A DNA stretch of 64,000 nt, taken from the NCBI RefSeq assembly GCF_001425385.1, contig NZ_LMQO01000005.1, positions 48,093-112,092 on the forward strand. Direction: 5' to 3'. Positions 40,437 through 49,170 of the stretch are shown one piece after another. The position numbers were made by a program, and so were the translations under genes. Origin of the DNA: Sphingomonas sp. Leaf407 (lineage in GTDB: Bacteria; Pseudomonadota; Alphaproteobacteria; Sphingomonadales; Sphingomonadaceae). How positions within the stretch are numbered: the first letter of the stretch is position 1; each line of letters starts with the position of its first letter. The notes below the pieces were generated by a model that was not told the origin of the DNA, ran no database searches, and worked only from the letters and a program-made list of their open reading frames with translations.

Positions 40437-41533
40437 CGTGCCGCTCCCGTCGGCTGGGCGGTCGGGGCAGTCGGCGCGGCGGGGGCCGGAGCCTCCGCCT
40501 CGGGCGTGGCCTGCTGGCGGCGCACCTCGGGCAGCGGCAGATAGGTTTGCGTGCCCGGCTGGACGATCGTCTTGTCGGCGCGCGTCAACACCTGCTCCAT
40601 GGTTTCGTAATACAGCCGGCGACGGGTGACGTCGGGCGCCATGCGATATTGTTCGTAGATCTTGTCGAATTCGGTCGCGTCACCCTGCGCGCGGGCGATC
40701 ACCTGCTGCGCATAGGCGCGCGAGCGGTTGAGGTTCGACTGCGCTTCCTGCTGCGCCGCCGTCACCGCCTTGAACGCATCGTCGACCTCGGCCGGGGCCG
40801 CCGCCTTCTGGATGCTGACGCCAAGCACGCGCACGCCCGACTGATATTCGTCGAGCAGCCCCTGCATCCGCGTCTGCACCTCGACCTCGATCTCGCCGCG
40901 CCCCGATCCGATCGCGGTGGTCAGGTTCACGCCCGCCACCGCCGCGCGCATCGCGCTTTCGGCGACCGCACGCACGGTTTCCTGCGGGTTCTTGATCTCG
41001 AAGACATAATCCTCGGGGCTCTTGATGTTCCAGCGCACCGAATAGGCGAGGTCGGCGATATTCTGGTCGCCGGTCAGCATCAGGTTGGGCTGGCTGCCGC
41101 CCGCCGGGAACACCTCGGTGCGGGTGTTCTGCACATCCTCCACCTGCACCCGCGCGATCGGCGCCGGCAGCGTCAACTGGATACCAGGGTTGAGCGTGCG
41201 GCTGTAGCTGCCGAACATCGTCACGACGCCGCGTTCCTGCGGCTCGATCGAATGGATGCTGGTGAACGCGATCCAGATGACCACCAGCACGGCGACCGCC
41301 GCGCCCCACAGCCGGCCGACATTGGCGGGCAGTTGCGGCCCGCCGCCGCCCGGTCCGCCGCTGCGCGCGCGTTTCAGGAAATCTTCGAGCGAGGTCGACC
41401 CTCCGCCCGGCTTGCCGCGCCGGCCGCCCGGGGGCATCGACCACGGGTTGCGCGGGCCGTCGTCACCCCCGCCAGCGCCGCCGCCCGAGCTACCCTCCGA
41501 ACCGCCGCCGCCCCATGGGCCCTTGTCGCTCAT
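40433..41533 (-). CDS. hflK: FtsH-regulating protease modulator HflK
   Basis: A 366-residue SPFH protein. A Gly/Pro/Asn-rich N-terminal stretch (MSDKGPWGGGGSEGSSGGGA) faces the cytoplasm and is followed by one transmembrane helix (LWGAAVAVLVVIWIAFTSIH) and the SPFH domain (RGVVTMFGSYSRTLNPGIQL; NIADLAYSVRWNIKSPEDYV). The C-terminus is Pro/Ala-rich. It pairs with HflC to enclose FtsH. The start at 41533 is set by family alignment; upstream codons in frame (MRWIMGRRARAQVLG) are judged non-coding. Divergent from mrp, 115 bases apart. Confidence 0.93.
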   Translation of the reverse strand: MSDKGPWGGGGSEGSSGGGAGGGDDGPRNPWSMPPGGRRGKPGGGSTSLEDFLKRARSGGPGGGGPQLPANVGRLWGAAVAVLVVIWIAFTSIHSIEPQERGVVTMFGSYSRTLNPGIQLTLPAPIARVQVEDVQNTRTEVFPAGGSQPNLMLTGDQNIADLAYSVRWNIKSPEDYVFEIKNPQETVRAVAESAMRAAVAGVNLTTAIGSGRGEIEVEVQTRMQGLLDEYQSGVRVLGVSIQKAAAPAEVDDAFKAVTAAQQEAQSNLNRSRAYAQQVIARAQGDATEFDKIYEQYRMAPDVTRRRLYYETMEQVLTRADKTIVQPGTQTYLPLPEVRRQQATPEAEAPAPAAPTAPTAQPTGAAR

Positions 41534-41648
41534 CCCCAGCACTTGCGCGCGTGCGCGCCGCCCCATGATCCATCGCATCTATCCTTTATAGGGGGCGTGC
41601 CGGCCTTTTACAGTGGTAACGAGGGCATGCCGCGCTACATCGCGCTCC

Positions 41649-42617
41649 ATGAGCCGTTCCGAACCCGCCCAGGCGCTCTCCGCGCTGCTCGCCCCGGTCG
41701 CGGCCGGCCGCGCCACCATCCGTGTCCATGACGGCCGCGCGAACATCATCCTCGACGTGACCGGCCTGCCGCCCGCCGCACGCGACGCGCTGGAGGCCGA
41801 TGTACGCGCGGTGGCCGGCGGCGTGCCCGGCATCACCGACGTCCGCGTCGCCCAGACCAGCGAGCGCACCCAGCAGCGCATCATCGCCATCGCCAGCGGC
41901 AAGGGCGGGGTCGGCAAATCGACGCTCGCCGCCAACCTCGCCATCGCGCTCGCGGCGCAGGGCCGGCGGGTCGGCATGGTCGACGCCGACATCTATGGCC
42001 CGTCACAGCCGCGCCTGCTGGGCAGCGAGGGGCGGCGTGCCGAGGCGCACGACAAGAAACTGGTGCCGGTCATGACGCCATCCGGCATCCCGCTGCTGTC
42101 GATGGGGCAACTGGTGCCCGAGGGGCAGGCGATCGCATGGCGCGGGCCGATGGCGGCGGGCGCACTCACCCAGTTGGTCGACGCGCATTGGGACATGGTC
42201 GACACGCTGGTCATGGACCTGCCGCCCGGCACCGGCGACGTGCAGTTGACCATGATCCAGAAGCACCGCCCGGCGGGTGCGGTGATCGTGTCGACGCCGC
42301 AGGACCTGGCACTCATCGACGCGGCGCGCGCGATCGACCTGTTCCAGAAGGCGAACGTGCCGATCATCGGCCTGGTCGAGAATATGGCGGGCTATGCCTG
42401 TCCGCATTGCGGCGAGACGTCCGACCCGTTCGGCCATGGCGGCGCGGAGGCGCGCGCGGCGGCGCTGGGCATCCCGTTCCTCGGCCGGGTGCCGCTCGCC
42501 ACCGCGATCCGCACCGCATCCGACGCGGGCACGCCGCCTGCGGCCGGGAACGGCGCGGAGGCGCAGCCGTTCCAGACCATCGCCGGACTGGTCGGCGATT
42601 GGCTGCAAGGACCATGA
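41649..42617 (+). CDS. mrp: Mrp/ApbC family iron-sulfur cluster carrier ATPase
   Basis: A 322-residue MinD-like ATPase that carries and transfers Fe-S clusters. A short N-terminal MIP18-like domain (RANIILDVTGLPPAARDALE) precedes the deviant Walker A (IASGKGGVGKSTLAANLAIA) and the conserved MVDADIYGPSQPRLLG, MDLPPGTGDVQLTMIQ and VENMAGYACPHCGE. The CxxC in the last block binds the bridging cluster. The start at 41649 (MSRSEPAQALSALL) is chosen over a longer frame without protein character. The following CoA-binding gene begins two bases after its stop. Confidence 0.93.
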   Translation: MSRSEPAQALSALLAPVAAGRATIRVHDGRANIILDVTGLPPAARDALEADVRAVAGGVPGITDVRVAQTSERTQQRIIAIASGKGGVGKSTLAANLAIALAAQGRRVGMVDADIYGPSQPRLLGSEGRRAEAHDKKLVPVMTPSGIPLLSMGQLVPEGQAIAWRGPMAAGALTQLVDAHWDMVDTLVMDLPPGTGDVQLTMIQKHRPAGAVIVSTPQDLALIDAARAIDLFQKANVPIIGLVENMAGYACPHCGETSDPFGHGGAEARAAALGIPFLGRVPLATAIRTASDAGTPPAAGNGAEAQPFQTIAGLVGDWLQGP

Positions 42618-42618
42618 C

Positions 42619-43041
42619 ATGCTCGACGACGACGGCATCCGCACCCTGCTGAGCGATGCGCGGACGATCGCGCTGGTCGGCGCGTCGGACCGGCCCGATC
42701 GCGCCTCGTGGGGCGTGATGGCCTATCTCCAGCGGCAGGGTTACCGCGTGATCCCGGTCAACCCGCAGATCACCGGCGAGCATCTCCACGGCGAATTCGT
42801 GTTCCGCGACCTGTCGCAGATCGGGGAGTCGATCGACATCGTCGACATCTTCCGCAACTCGGCGGCGGCTGCGCAAGCGGTGGATCAGGCGATCGCGGCC
42901 GGTGCCAAGGCGGTGTGGCTGCAACTGGGCGTCGTCAACGCGGACGCGGCGGCCCGCGCCGAAGCCGCCGGGCTGAAAGTGGTCATGGACCGCTGCCCGA
43001 AGATCGAGATTCCGCGACTGGGGATAGCGGCGGTCGGGTAG
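42619..43041 (+). CDS. CoA-binding domain protein (YccU family)
   Basis: A 140-residue single-domain Rossmann protein. TIALVGASDRPDRASWGVMA, QRQGYRVIPVNPQITGEHLH, IDIVDIFRNSAAAAQAVDQA and KAVWLQLGVVN are the CoA-binding family blocks, and VVMDRCPKIEIPRLG ends the fold. Homologues bind CoA or its derivatives, but the physiological function is not known. Tightly linked to mrp. Confidence 0.87.
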   Translation: MLDDDGIRTLLSDARTIALVGASDRPDRASWGVMAYLQRQGYRVIPVNPQITGEHLHGEFVFRDLSQIGESIDIVDIFRNSAAAAQAVDQAIAAGAKAVWLQLGVVNADAAARAEAAGLKVVMDRCPKIEIPRLGIAAVG

Positions 43042-43070
43042 GGCTGTACTCGACCGGGTGGAGCCGAGAG

Positions 43071-43153
43071 CGTCGCCTTAGCGAAGGCTGGGGCCTCCAC
43101 CGGCTCCTGCTGTACGCTACCACCGGAAGAACCCAGCCTTCGCTGGGATGACG
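43071..43153. repeat. Repeat family B, full copy
   Basis: Arms CGTCGCCTTAGCGAAGGCTG and CCCAGCCTTCGCTGGGATGA with a GGCTCCTGCTGTACGC spacer, the same spacer type as in the copy at 3631. Confidence 0.84.
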
Positions 43154-43204
43154 GCTAGGGCGGATCGACATTCCGTCGACCGTGACGCCAGCAAAAACCG
43201 TTTC

Positions 43205-43313
43205 CGTCACCCCGGACTTGTTCCAGGGTCCACTTGGCCGCGAACGCTGTCGCTGGTGCCTCGAACGGCATCAATCGCTGCGCTGTGGACCCCGGAACAA
43301 GTCCGGGGTGACG
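43205..43313. repeat. Repeat family D, full copy
   Basis: Arms CGTCACCCCGGACTTGTTCC and GTGGACCCCGGAACAAGTCC then GGGGTGACG; the spacer is about 40 bases. Confidence 0.87.
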
Positions 43314-43397
43314 AAGGAGCGTGGTGTTTCCGGCTACGGACTGCACCGGAAGCGCTGAATGTCGATCGTCCCTGGTTCAAACGGGCGGGATCAAAAA

Positions 43398-44102
43398 CTA
43401 CCGCCCCTTCTTCGCCGCCTGTTCCGCCGCCGCCGGATCGACCGAGGGCGCGCCCGATGCCGGGGTCGCGGCATTCACCACATCGGCGCTGTCCGCCGGC
43501 TTGCCTTCGTCGGCCACATTGCCCTCGGGCGCGGCGGCATTGGCCTCCGCGCCTTCGGCCGGCGCTGCACCGGCGGCGGGCGCCGCTGGCAGCGGCAGGT
43601 TCGACCCCTGCGAATTGAGATAGGCGATGACGTTCGCCCGGTCCTCGGCGCTGCCAAGGCCCGCGAAGGTCATCTTCGTCCCCGGCGCATATTTGCGCGG
43701 ACTGGTCAGCCACGCATTCATCGCGTCGAAATCCCAGTTGCCCGCCACCCCGGTCAGCGCGCCCGAATAGGCGAAGCTGGGGAGATGGCCGTGCTTCTTG
43801 CCGAGCACGCCCCACAGGTTGGGGCCGATGCCGTTCGCCCCGCCCTGGTTGACGGTATGGCACGCGGCGCATTTCTTGAAGACCTCGGCACCCTTGGCCA
43901 CGTCGGCGCTCGCCAGCAGCGTCGCGATCGGCACGGCCGCCGCCGCACCGCCGCCACCGGCCTCGACCGCGCCCTCGACCGGATAGCCGGGCTTGTCGGG
44001 CGCGCCGCTATGGAAGATCATGCCACTGGCGATGGTCAGGCCGAGGGCGGCGGCGCATCCGGCCAATACCCAGCCCGCGATCGTGTTCGTCCGGTCGTCC
44101 AT
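43398..44102 (-). CDS. Membrane-anchored class I cytochrome c
   Basis: A 234-residue protein with an uncleaved N-terminal helix (TIAGWVLAGCAAALGLTIAS), a haem c domain and a long Ala/Glu/Pro tail. The haem site is KKCAACHTVNQGG at about residues 76-88 and the distal Met ligand lies in KYAPGTKMTFAGL. This is the plan of CycM-type cytochrome c552, which passes electrons from the bc1 complex to terminal oxidases. The tail from about residue 165 (AAPAAGAAPAEGAEANAAAP) is low-complexity and probably disordered. Divergent from the prephenate dehydratase gene. Confidence 0.9.
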   Translation of the reverse strand: MDDRTNTIAGWVLAGCAAALGLTIASGMIFHSGAPDKPGYPVEGAVEAGGGGAAAAVPIATLLASADVAKGAEVFKKCAACHTVNQGGANGIGPNLWGVLGKKHGHLPSFAYSGALTGVAGNWDFDAMNAWLTSPRKYAPGTKMTFAGLGSAEDRANVIAYLNSQGSNLPLPAAPAAGAAPAEGAEANAAAPEGNVADEGKPADSADVVNAATPASGAPSVDPAAAEQAAKKGR

Positions 44103-44218
44103 GCGCTCAGCCGTCTCGCCTAATGGTGCTTATCTTTGGCCCATGCTTATACGGCAGCATCCGGCACTGGCAAGACAGGGTTGCCGATCCGGGCGACGAC
44201 GGAGTATCGCGCCCACCC

Positions 44219-45109
44219 ATGTACAAATATGCCGCCCCGGCGCGCCCGCTGGTGGCGCAGATGACACAGGCCGCCGCCCGCGAACCGCACCGCGCCGTCG
44301 CGTTTCAGGGCGCGCCCGGCGCCAATTCGCACGTCGCGCTGGCGCAGGCGTTTCCCCAAGCCTTGCCGCTCCCCTGTTTCGGCTTCGCCGACGCGATCGA
44401 CGCGGTGCGCAGCGGCGCGGCGGATTGCGCGATCATCCCGATCGAAAATTCGCTGCACGGCCGCGTCGCCGACATGCACTTCCTGCTGCCCGATTCGGGG
44501 CTGGTCATCACCGGCGAACATTTCCTCCCCATCCGCCACGCGCTGCTGGGGCTGGGACCGATCGAGGCGGTGAAACAGGCGATGAGCCACGAACAGGCGC
44601 TGGGCCAGTGCCGCCGCTGGCTGACGGCGCGCGGGATCGAACCGGTCGCGCATCCCGACACGGCGGGTGCGGCGGCCTCGGCGGCGGCGATCGGCGATCC
44701 GGCGGTCGCGGCGCTCGCCCCCCCGGCGGCGGCCGGCCTCTACGGGTTGCGGGTGCTCGCCGACGACATTGCCGATGCCGACCACAACACCACCCGCTTC
44801 GTCGTGCTGGCCCGCAGCGCGCCCGACGATCTGCCCGCCGGCCCGTGCATGACGACGCTGATGTTCGAGGTGAAGAACGTGCCCGCCGCGCTGTACAAGG
44901 CGATGGGCGGCTTTGCGACCAACGGCGTCAACATGACCAAGCTGGAAAGCTACCAGCCCGCCGGCAGCTTCGCCGCGACGCAATTCTTCTGCGACATCGA
45001 AGGCGCACCGGGCGAACCGCATATCGACCGCGCGCTCGACGAACTGCGCTTTCACAGCAAATGGGTCCGCCTGCTCGGCAGCTATGCCCGCGCCCGCGCC
45101 CGGGGCTGA
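44219..45109 (+). CDS. pheA: Prephenate dehydratase
   Basis: A 296-residue monofunctional prephenate dehydratase making phenylpyruvate for phenylalanine synthesis. N-terminal AVAFQGAPGANSHVALAQAF, CAIIPIENSLHGRVADMHFL and the catalytic-domain DADHNTTRFVVLAR motif (the Thr of NTTRF is essential in known enzymes) are present. The C-terminal ACT regulatory domain follows (TTLMFEVKNVPAALYKAMGG; NMTKLESYQPAGSFAATQFF), suggesting feedback by phenylalanine. The start at 44219 is preferred to a Met 32 residues earlier in the divergent promoter region. Confidence 0.93.
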   Translation: MYKYAAPARPLVAQMTQAAAREPHRAVAFQGAPGANSHVALAQAFPQALPLPCFGFADAIDAVRSGAADCAIIPIENSLHGRVADMHFLLPDSGLVITGEHFLPIRHALLGLGPIEAVKQAMSHEQALGQCRRWLTARGIEPVAHPDTAGAAASAAAIGDPAVAALAPPAAAGLYGLRVLADDIADADHNTTRFVVLARSAPDDLPAGPCMTTLMFEVKNVPAALYKAMGGFATNGVNMTKLESYQPAGSFAATQFFCDIEGAPGEPHIDRALDELRFHSKWVRLLGSYARARARG

Positions 45110-45193
45110 CATACACCATTTGGAGTATGTGCGCTTGCCCCCGATCCATCCTAGGATGACAGCGCAAGAGCGCGGCCAATCTGGGGATGGAAC

Positions 45194-45859
45194 ATGAGGA
45201 CGATATATCGGCTGGTCGCGGCGGCGATGGCGCTGGCGACGGCGGGCAGCGCTGCGGCATCGGAACGAAGCTATCGCGCCGATGCGAATGCGACGCGCAG
45301 CGTCGATCTCTCGCTCTGCACCAACCGGGTCTATGTGAAGGTGAAGGGCGATGGCGACACCGACCTCGACTTCACCATCACCGACGATCGCGGCAACGTC
45401 GTACACCGCGACTTCGATTCGACCGACCTCACCTTCGTGACGCTCACGCCGCGCATCGACGGCGGCTGCGCGAGCTATGCGCTGAAGGTCCAGAACCGTG
45501 GCAGCGTCTACAATAATTTCGTCGTGACGATCGAGGATCGCGGCACCACCGCCTCCACCACGACCACGGCGGCCAACACCGGGCAGAACCGGCGGATCGC
45601 GATCCACAACCATACGGCGGAGGCGTTCCGCAAGCTCTACTGGTCGAACACCGCCGAAACGACCTTCCCGACGACCAACCGCCTCGGCACGAGCCCGATG
45701 AACGCGGGCAGCAACCGCAACTTCGACGTGAACGACGGCAGCGGCGCCTGCCATTTCGACTTCAAGGTCGAGACGGCCAGCGGGCGCAGCTATACCAAGA
45801 GCGACATCAACGTGTGTACCGAATCCTCGATCGAGTTCGGCACCGAATTCTCGCACTGA
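45194..45859 (+). CDS. Secreted protein of unknown function
   Basis: A 221-residue protein with a clear signal peptide (MRTIYRLVAAAMALATAGSAAA) and no family I recognise. The mature part seems to have two halves joined by a Thr-rich linker (TTASTTTTAANTGQ). The first holds two Cys (DLSLCTNRV; GGCASYALKV) with a CBM-like or pre-peptidase-like beta pattern, and the second also holds two Cys (GACHFDFKVE; INVCTESSIEF). The pairing suggests one disulfide per half. No operon partner: the NudC gene beyond is convergent. Confidence 0.75.
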   Translation: MRTIYRLVAAAMALATAGSAAASERSYRADANATRSVDLSLCTNRVYVKVKGDGDTDLDFTITDDRGNVVHRDFDSTDLTFVTLTPRIDGGCASYALKVQNRGSVYNNFVVTIEDRGTTASTTTTAANTGQNRRIAIHNHTAEAFRKLYWSNTAETTFPTTNRLGTSPMNAGSNRNFDVNDGSGACHFDFKVETASGRSYTKSDINVCTESSIEFGTEFSH

Positions 45860-45916
45860 GCCATCCTCCGGGGGCAGGCCGTCGCAACAGCGCGCAAACC
45901 AACGGCCGGCCCCCGC

Positions 45917-46786
45917 TCAAACGGCGGCATCGCCCCCGTCGAGCCATGCCCTGAGCAGGCTGTGCGCGATCGCATAGGCAGGCGGCGCGAGGAACGGCGC
46001 ACCGTCCTCCCCCGCCAGTGCCGCGCGCAACCCGGCGCGGTCGACCCACATCGCATCCTCCAGCTCCTGCCCGTCGATCGCCAGCGTGGGCGCCGTGGCA
46101 GTCGCGATACAGCCGATCATCAGTTGCGACGGGAACGGCCATGGCTGGCTCGCGACATAGCGCACCGCCACCACCCGTACCCCGGCCTCCTCCATCACCT
46201 CGCGCGCGACCGCTTCCTCGATCGATTCACCCACTTCGACGAAACCGGCGAGCGTCGAATAGCGCCCCGCCGGCCACGACGGCTGCCGTCCGAGCAGCAC
46301 CTGCCCGTCATGCTCGACGGCCATGATGACCACCGGATCGGTACGCGGAAAATGCTGCGTCTCGCACGTCGCGCACGCCCGTGCCCAGCCGCCGCGCGTG
46401 ACCGTGCTGCGGCTCCCGCAGCGCGCACAGAAGCCATGGCGGCCATGCCAGTCGAGCAGGCTGCGCGCGATGCCGTACAGCGCGACCTCGTCCCCCGGCA
46501 GCTCCGCCAGCGCCGCCATCAGCGCGGGCGATCGCATCGCCGGCTGCGTGGCATCGCCCGCCCCGGCGACGAACAGCGGCGCTCCGTCCAACTCACCCAG
46601 CCACAGCGCGTCGCCCCGCGCCGGGTCCATCGGCGTCAGCGCCAGCCGCCCGTCCTCGATCGACGGTTCCAGATTGCCCAGCACCAGCAGCCGCGCCGCC
46701 GGATCGGCGAGCGCGGCGGCGAAGGCGGCGGGATCGTCACGCTCGTGATCGCCACGCACCAGCCTTGCCGCGGTAAAGCCGATCAT
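45917..46786 (-). CDS. nudC: NAD+ diphosphatase NudC (Nudix)
   Basis: A 289-residue Nudix hydrolase of the NudC type, which cleaves NAD(H) and can decap NAD-RNA. A zinc ribbon (HGFCARCGS...RACATCETQHFPRTDP) precedes the Nudix box GFVEVGESIEEAVAREVMEE, and the NudC-specific SQPWPFPSQLMIG follows. The N-terminal domain covers residues 1-115. The ATG overlaps the stop of the serine hydrolase gene (ATGA), forming a mutY-hydrolase-nudC run on the minus strand. Confidence 0.92.
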   Translation of the reverse strand: MIGFTAARLVRGDHERDDPAAFAAALADPAARLLVLGNLEPSIEDGRLALTPMDPARGDALWLGELDGAPLFVAGAGDATQPAMRSPALMAALAELPGDEVALYGIARSLLDWHGRHGFCARCGSRSTVTRGGWARACATCETQHFPRTDPVVIMAVEHDGQVLLGRQPSWPAGRYSTLAGFVEVGESIEEAVAREVMEEAGVRVVAVRYVASQPWPFPSQLMIGCIATATAPTLAIDGQELEDAMWVDRAGLRAALAGEDGAPFLAPPAYAIAHSLLRAWLDGGDAAV

Positions 46787-48114
46787 CGGACCGGCTGCGC
46801 CAGATCGCTCGCCAGCGCCCTGACCAGATCGGTACGCAGCGGCCAGCGGTCCGCCGGGAAATAATTGACCATGACGGTGCCGCGCAGCCGCCGCGCCGGA
46901 TCGACGAACGCGATCGTCCCCGCCGCCCCGCCCCAGCCATAAGTCCCCTTGGCCGGACGGCCGGGCAGCGATTCGAGATAGACCGATCCGCCCGCGCCGA
47001 AGCCCATCTTCGGTCCCGCCTCACCGCCGGTCCCGCCATCGACCCCGCCGAAGGTCACGCCGTCGGGCAGCAGGTTCGACATGCCCAGCGCCACCGTCTC
47101 GGGCTTCATCACCCGTCTGCCGTCCAGCGTGCCACCGTTCAGCAGCATGTGCAGGAACCGGTCGTAATCGCGCGCCGAACTGACCAGCCCCGCGCCACCA
47201 TAGGGAAAGCTCGGCCGCTGGAGGAACACCGAGGTCGCCGCCGGATCGACCGGGATCATCGTGTCGCCGGCAAAGGCATAGTTGGTCGCCAGCCGCGCCT
47301 TGGCGCTGTCGGGCACCTGAAAGAACGTCGAGGTCATGCCCAGCGGACCGAACATCCGCGTCTGCAGGAACCGCTCGAACGACATGCCGCTCGCCACCTC
47401 GATCACCCGGCCCAGCACGTCGAGGCCGATCGAATAGCTCCATGTCGTCCCCGGATCGGCGATCAACGGCAGGCCGGCGACGCGGTTGGCGAATTCCTCC
47501 AGCGACGTCGGCCGCGCCTTGGCCATCGCCACCTCGGCCTGCGCGTTGACCGACGCCGGGATGATACCCAGCCGCTCATATTCCTTGAGGAGCGGCCCCT
47601 TGGTGACGATGTTGTAGCCAAGCCCGGCGGTATGCGTCAGCAGGTGGCGCACGGTGATCGGCCGCGCCGCCGGACGGCTGGCGAGCGAATTGTTCGGATC
47701 GGTCAGCACCCGCATATTCCTGAACGCCGGGATGAAGTCGCCGATCGGCTGGTCGAGCTTCAGCTTGCCGTCCTCGACCAGCATCATCGCCGCCATGCCG
47801 GTGATCGGCTTGGTCATCGAATAGACGCGCCACAGCGTATCGGCGTCGACCGGCCGCGCGTTGGCATCGGCGGCGGTGCGTCCGGCGGCGTGGATACTGG
47901 TCCAGTCCGGCCCGCCGACCGCGATGACGATGCCCGGCGCCTTCTTGGTCGCGACATAATCACGCGCCAGCGCCTCGGTCGCGGGCAGGCTGCGCGTCGC
48001 TGCCGGGCGGGGTTGGGGGGCATGGGGCGGCGCGGTCTGCGCCGCCATCGGTGTCGCCAGCAGCAGCGCGAGCGACGCAGTCGCCCCGCCCAGTGCCCGG
48101 ATTGTCGTCAGCAT
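46783..48114 (-). CDS. Beta-lactamase-family serine hydrolase (class C fold), secreted
   Basis: A 443-residue penicillin-binding/beta-lactamase-fold protein with a signal peptide (MLTTIRALGGATASLALLLATPMAAQ). The nucleophile is the Ser in VYSMTKPITGMAA (SxxK), the Tyr motif is YSI in TWSYSIGLDVLGRV, and WGGAAGTIAFVDP occupies the third motif position. This is the pattern of the esterase EstB/D-aminopeptidase-like group rather than of a true AmpC, so resistance should not be assumed. The ATG overlaps the mutY end by a few bases and its stop overlaps nudC. Confidence 0.86.
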   Translation of the reverse strand: MLTTIRALGGATASLALLLATPMAAQTAPPHAPQPRPAATRSLPATEALARDYVATKKAPGIVIAVGGPDWTSIHAAGRTAADANARPVDADTLWRVYSMTKPITGMAAMMLVEDGKLKLDQPIGDFIPAFRNMRVLTDPNNSLASRPAARPITVRHLLTHTAGLGYNIVTKGPLLKEYERLGIIPASVNAQAEVAMAKARPTSLEEFANRVAGLPLIADPGTTWSYSIGLDVLGRVIEVASGMSFERFLQTRMFGPLGMTSTFFQVPDSAKARLATNYAFAGDTMIPVDPAATSVFLQRPSFPYGGAGLVSSARDYDRFLHMLLNGGTLDGRRVMKPETVALGMSNLLPDGVTFGGVDGGTGGEAGPKMGFGAGGSVYLESLPGRPAKGTYGWGGAAGTIAFVDPARRLRGTVMVNYFPADRWPLRTDLVRALASDLAQPVR

Positions 48115-49142
48115 CGCATTCCCTCCACCAGCGGCACGGCCCGCGCGAACAGCGTCGGCAACCCGGCATCGGCGATTGCCGCCACCGGCCACCATTCGCC
48201 GTCCAGACCTTCGGGTGCTGCATCCGCCACCATGACGGTGCAGGCAAGATCGAAATGGGTGAAGCCGTGGTGCACCACCCCTACGGTGCGCCACGCGCCC
48301 TCGAACGGCGCGCCCGCCGTCCCCGGCGGCACATCCTCCCACGGCCCGGTCGGCAGCGCGCGCATGCCGCCCAGCATCCCCTTGTCGGGCCGCCGCACCA
48401 GCAGCACCGCGCCATCGCGCTCGGCCCAGAACAAGGTGCCGTGGCGCTGCGGCTTCGCCTTCTTCGCCGCCTTGACCGGATAGGCATCGGGCGTGCCGGC
48501 GGCATGCGCGGCGCAGGCCATACGCAAGGGACATAACAAGCATTTGGGGCTGCGCGCGGTACACACGCCCGACCCCAGATCCATCATTCCTTGCGCGAAA
48601 TCCCCCGCCCGCGCGTCGGGCGTGATCGAATCGGTCGCGGCGCGGATCGCCGGACGCGCACCGGGCAACGGTTGCGCTATCGCGAACAGCCGGCTCACCA
48701 CCCGCTCGACATTGGCGTCGACCACCACCGCCCGCCGGGCGAACGCGATCGCGGCGATCGCGGCGGCGGTATAATCGCCGATGCCGGGAAGCTTTCGCAG
48801 TTCGCTTTCACTATCCGGCAGATGCCCCAGCGCCGCCACCACCCGCGCACATTTCAGCAGATTGCGGGCGCGCGCATAATAGCCAAGCCCCGCCCACGCC
48901 GCCATCACCTCGCCGTCATCGGCCGCCGCCAGCGCCGCGAACGACGGCCAGCGCGCGCTCCACCCCTCGAAATACGGCCGGACCGTCGCGACCTGCGTCT
49001 GTTGCAGCATCACCTCGGACAGCCACACCCGATACGGGTCGGGCGGCGGCGATCCCGGCGGGCTACGCCATGGCAGGCTGCGATGATGCCGGTCGTACCA
49101 GTCGAGCAGAAGATCGGCGACAGAGAGATGCTTGGCGTCCAC
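48108..49142 (-). CDS. mutY: A/G-specific adenine DNA glycosylase MutY
   Basis: A 344-residue base-excision repair glycosylase removing A paired with 8-oxoguanine. Catalytic Glu in LSEVMLQQTQVATV, helix-hairpin-helix LRKLPGIGDYTAAAIAAIAF, the Asp in VVDANVERVVSRLFAI and the 4Fe-4S cysteines CTARSPKCLLCPLRMAC are all visible. The C-terminal Nudix-like domain for 8-oxoG recognition begins near residue 230 (FWAERDGAVLLVRRPDKGML). The start is taken as GTG at 49142 (VDAKHLSVADLLLDW); longer frames run antisense into the divergent DUF721 gene. The next gene overlaps its 3' end. Confidence 0.92.
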   Translation of the reverse strand: MDAKHLSVADLLLDWYDRHHRSLPWRSPPGSPPPDPYRVWLSEVMLQQTQVATVRPYFEGWSARWPSFAALAAADDGEVMAAWAGLGYYARARNLLKCARVVAALGHLPDSESELRKLPGIGDYTAAAIAAIAFARRAVVVDANVERVVSRLFAIAQPLPGARPAIRAATDSITPDARAGDFAQGMMDLGSGVCTARSPKCLLCPLRMACAAHAAGTPDAYPVKAAKKAKPQRHGTLFWAERDGAVLLVRRPDKGMLGGMRALPTGPWEDVPPGTAGAPFEGAWRTVGVVHHGFTHFDLACTVMVADAAPEGLDGEWWPVAAIADAGLPTLFARAVPLVEGMRC

Positions 49143-49170
49143 GCCGGCTCTATGGCATGGGTCGGCGACA

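Larger units (their letters stand above)
43042..43397. other. Non-coding interval with B and D repeats
   Basis: A 356-base gap between convergent genes. It contains a B repeat (43071-43153) and a D repeat (43205-43313), joined by a GGATCGACATTCC tag and followed by its reverse (GAATGTCGATC) at about 43357. No gene is visible. Confidence 0.78.

Noticed and set aside
46783..48114. AmpC-type antibiotic beta-lactamase
   Set aside because: It has the SxxK and a YSI motif, but the usual YxN and KTG motifs are not present in standard form, which fits EstB-like esterases better.
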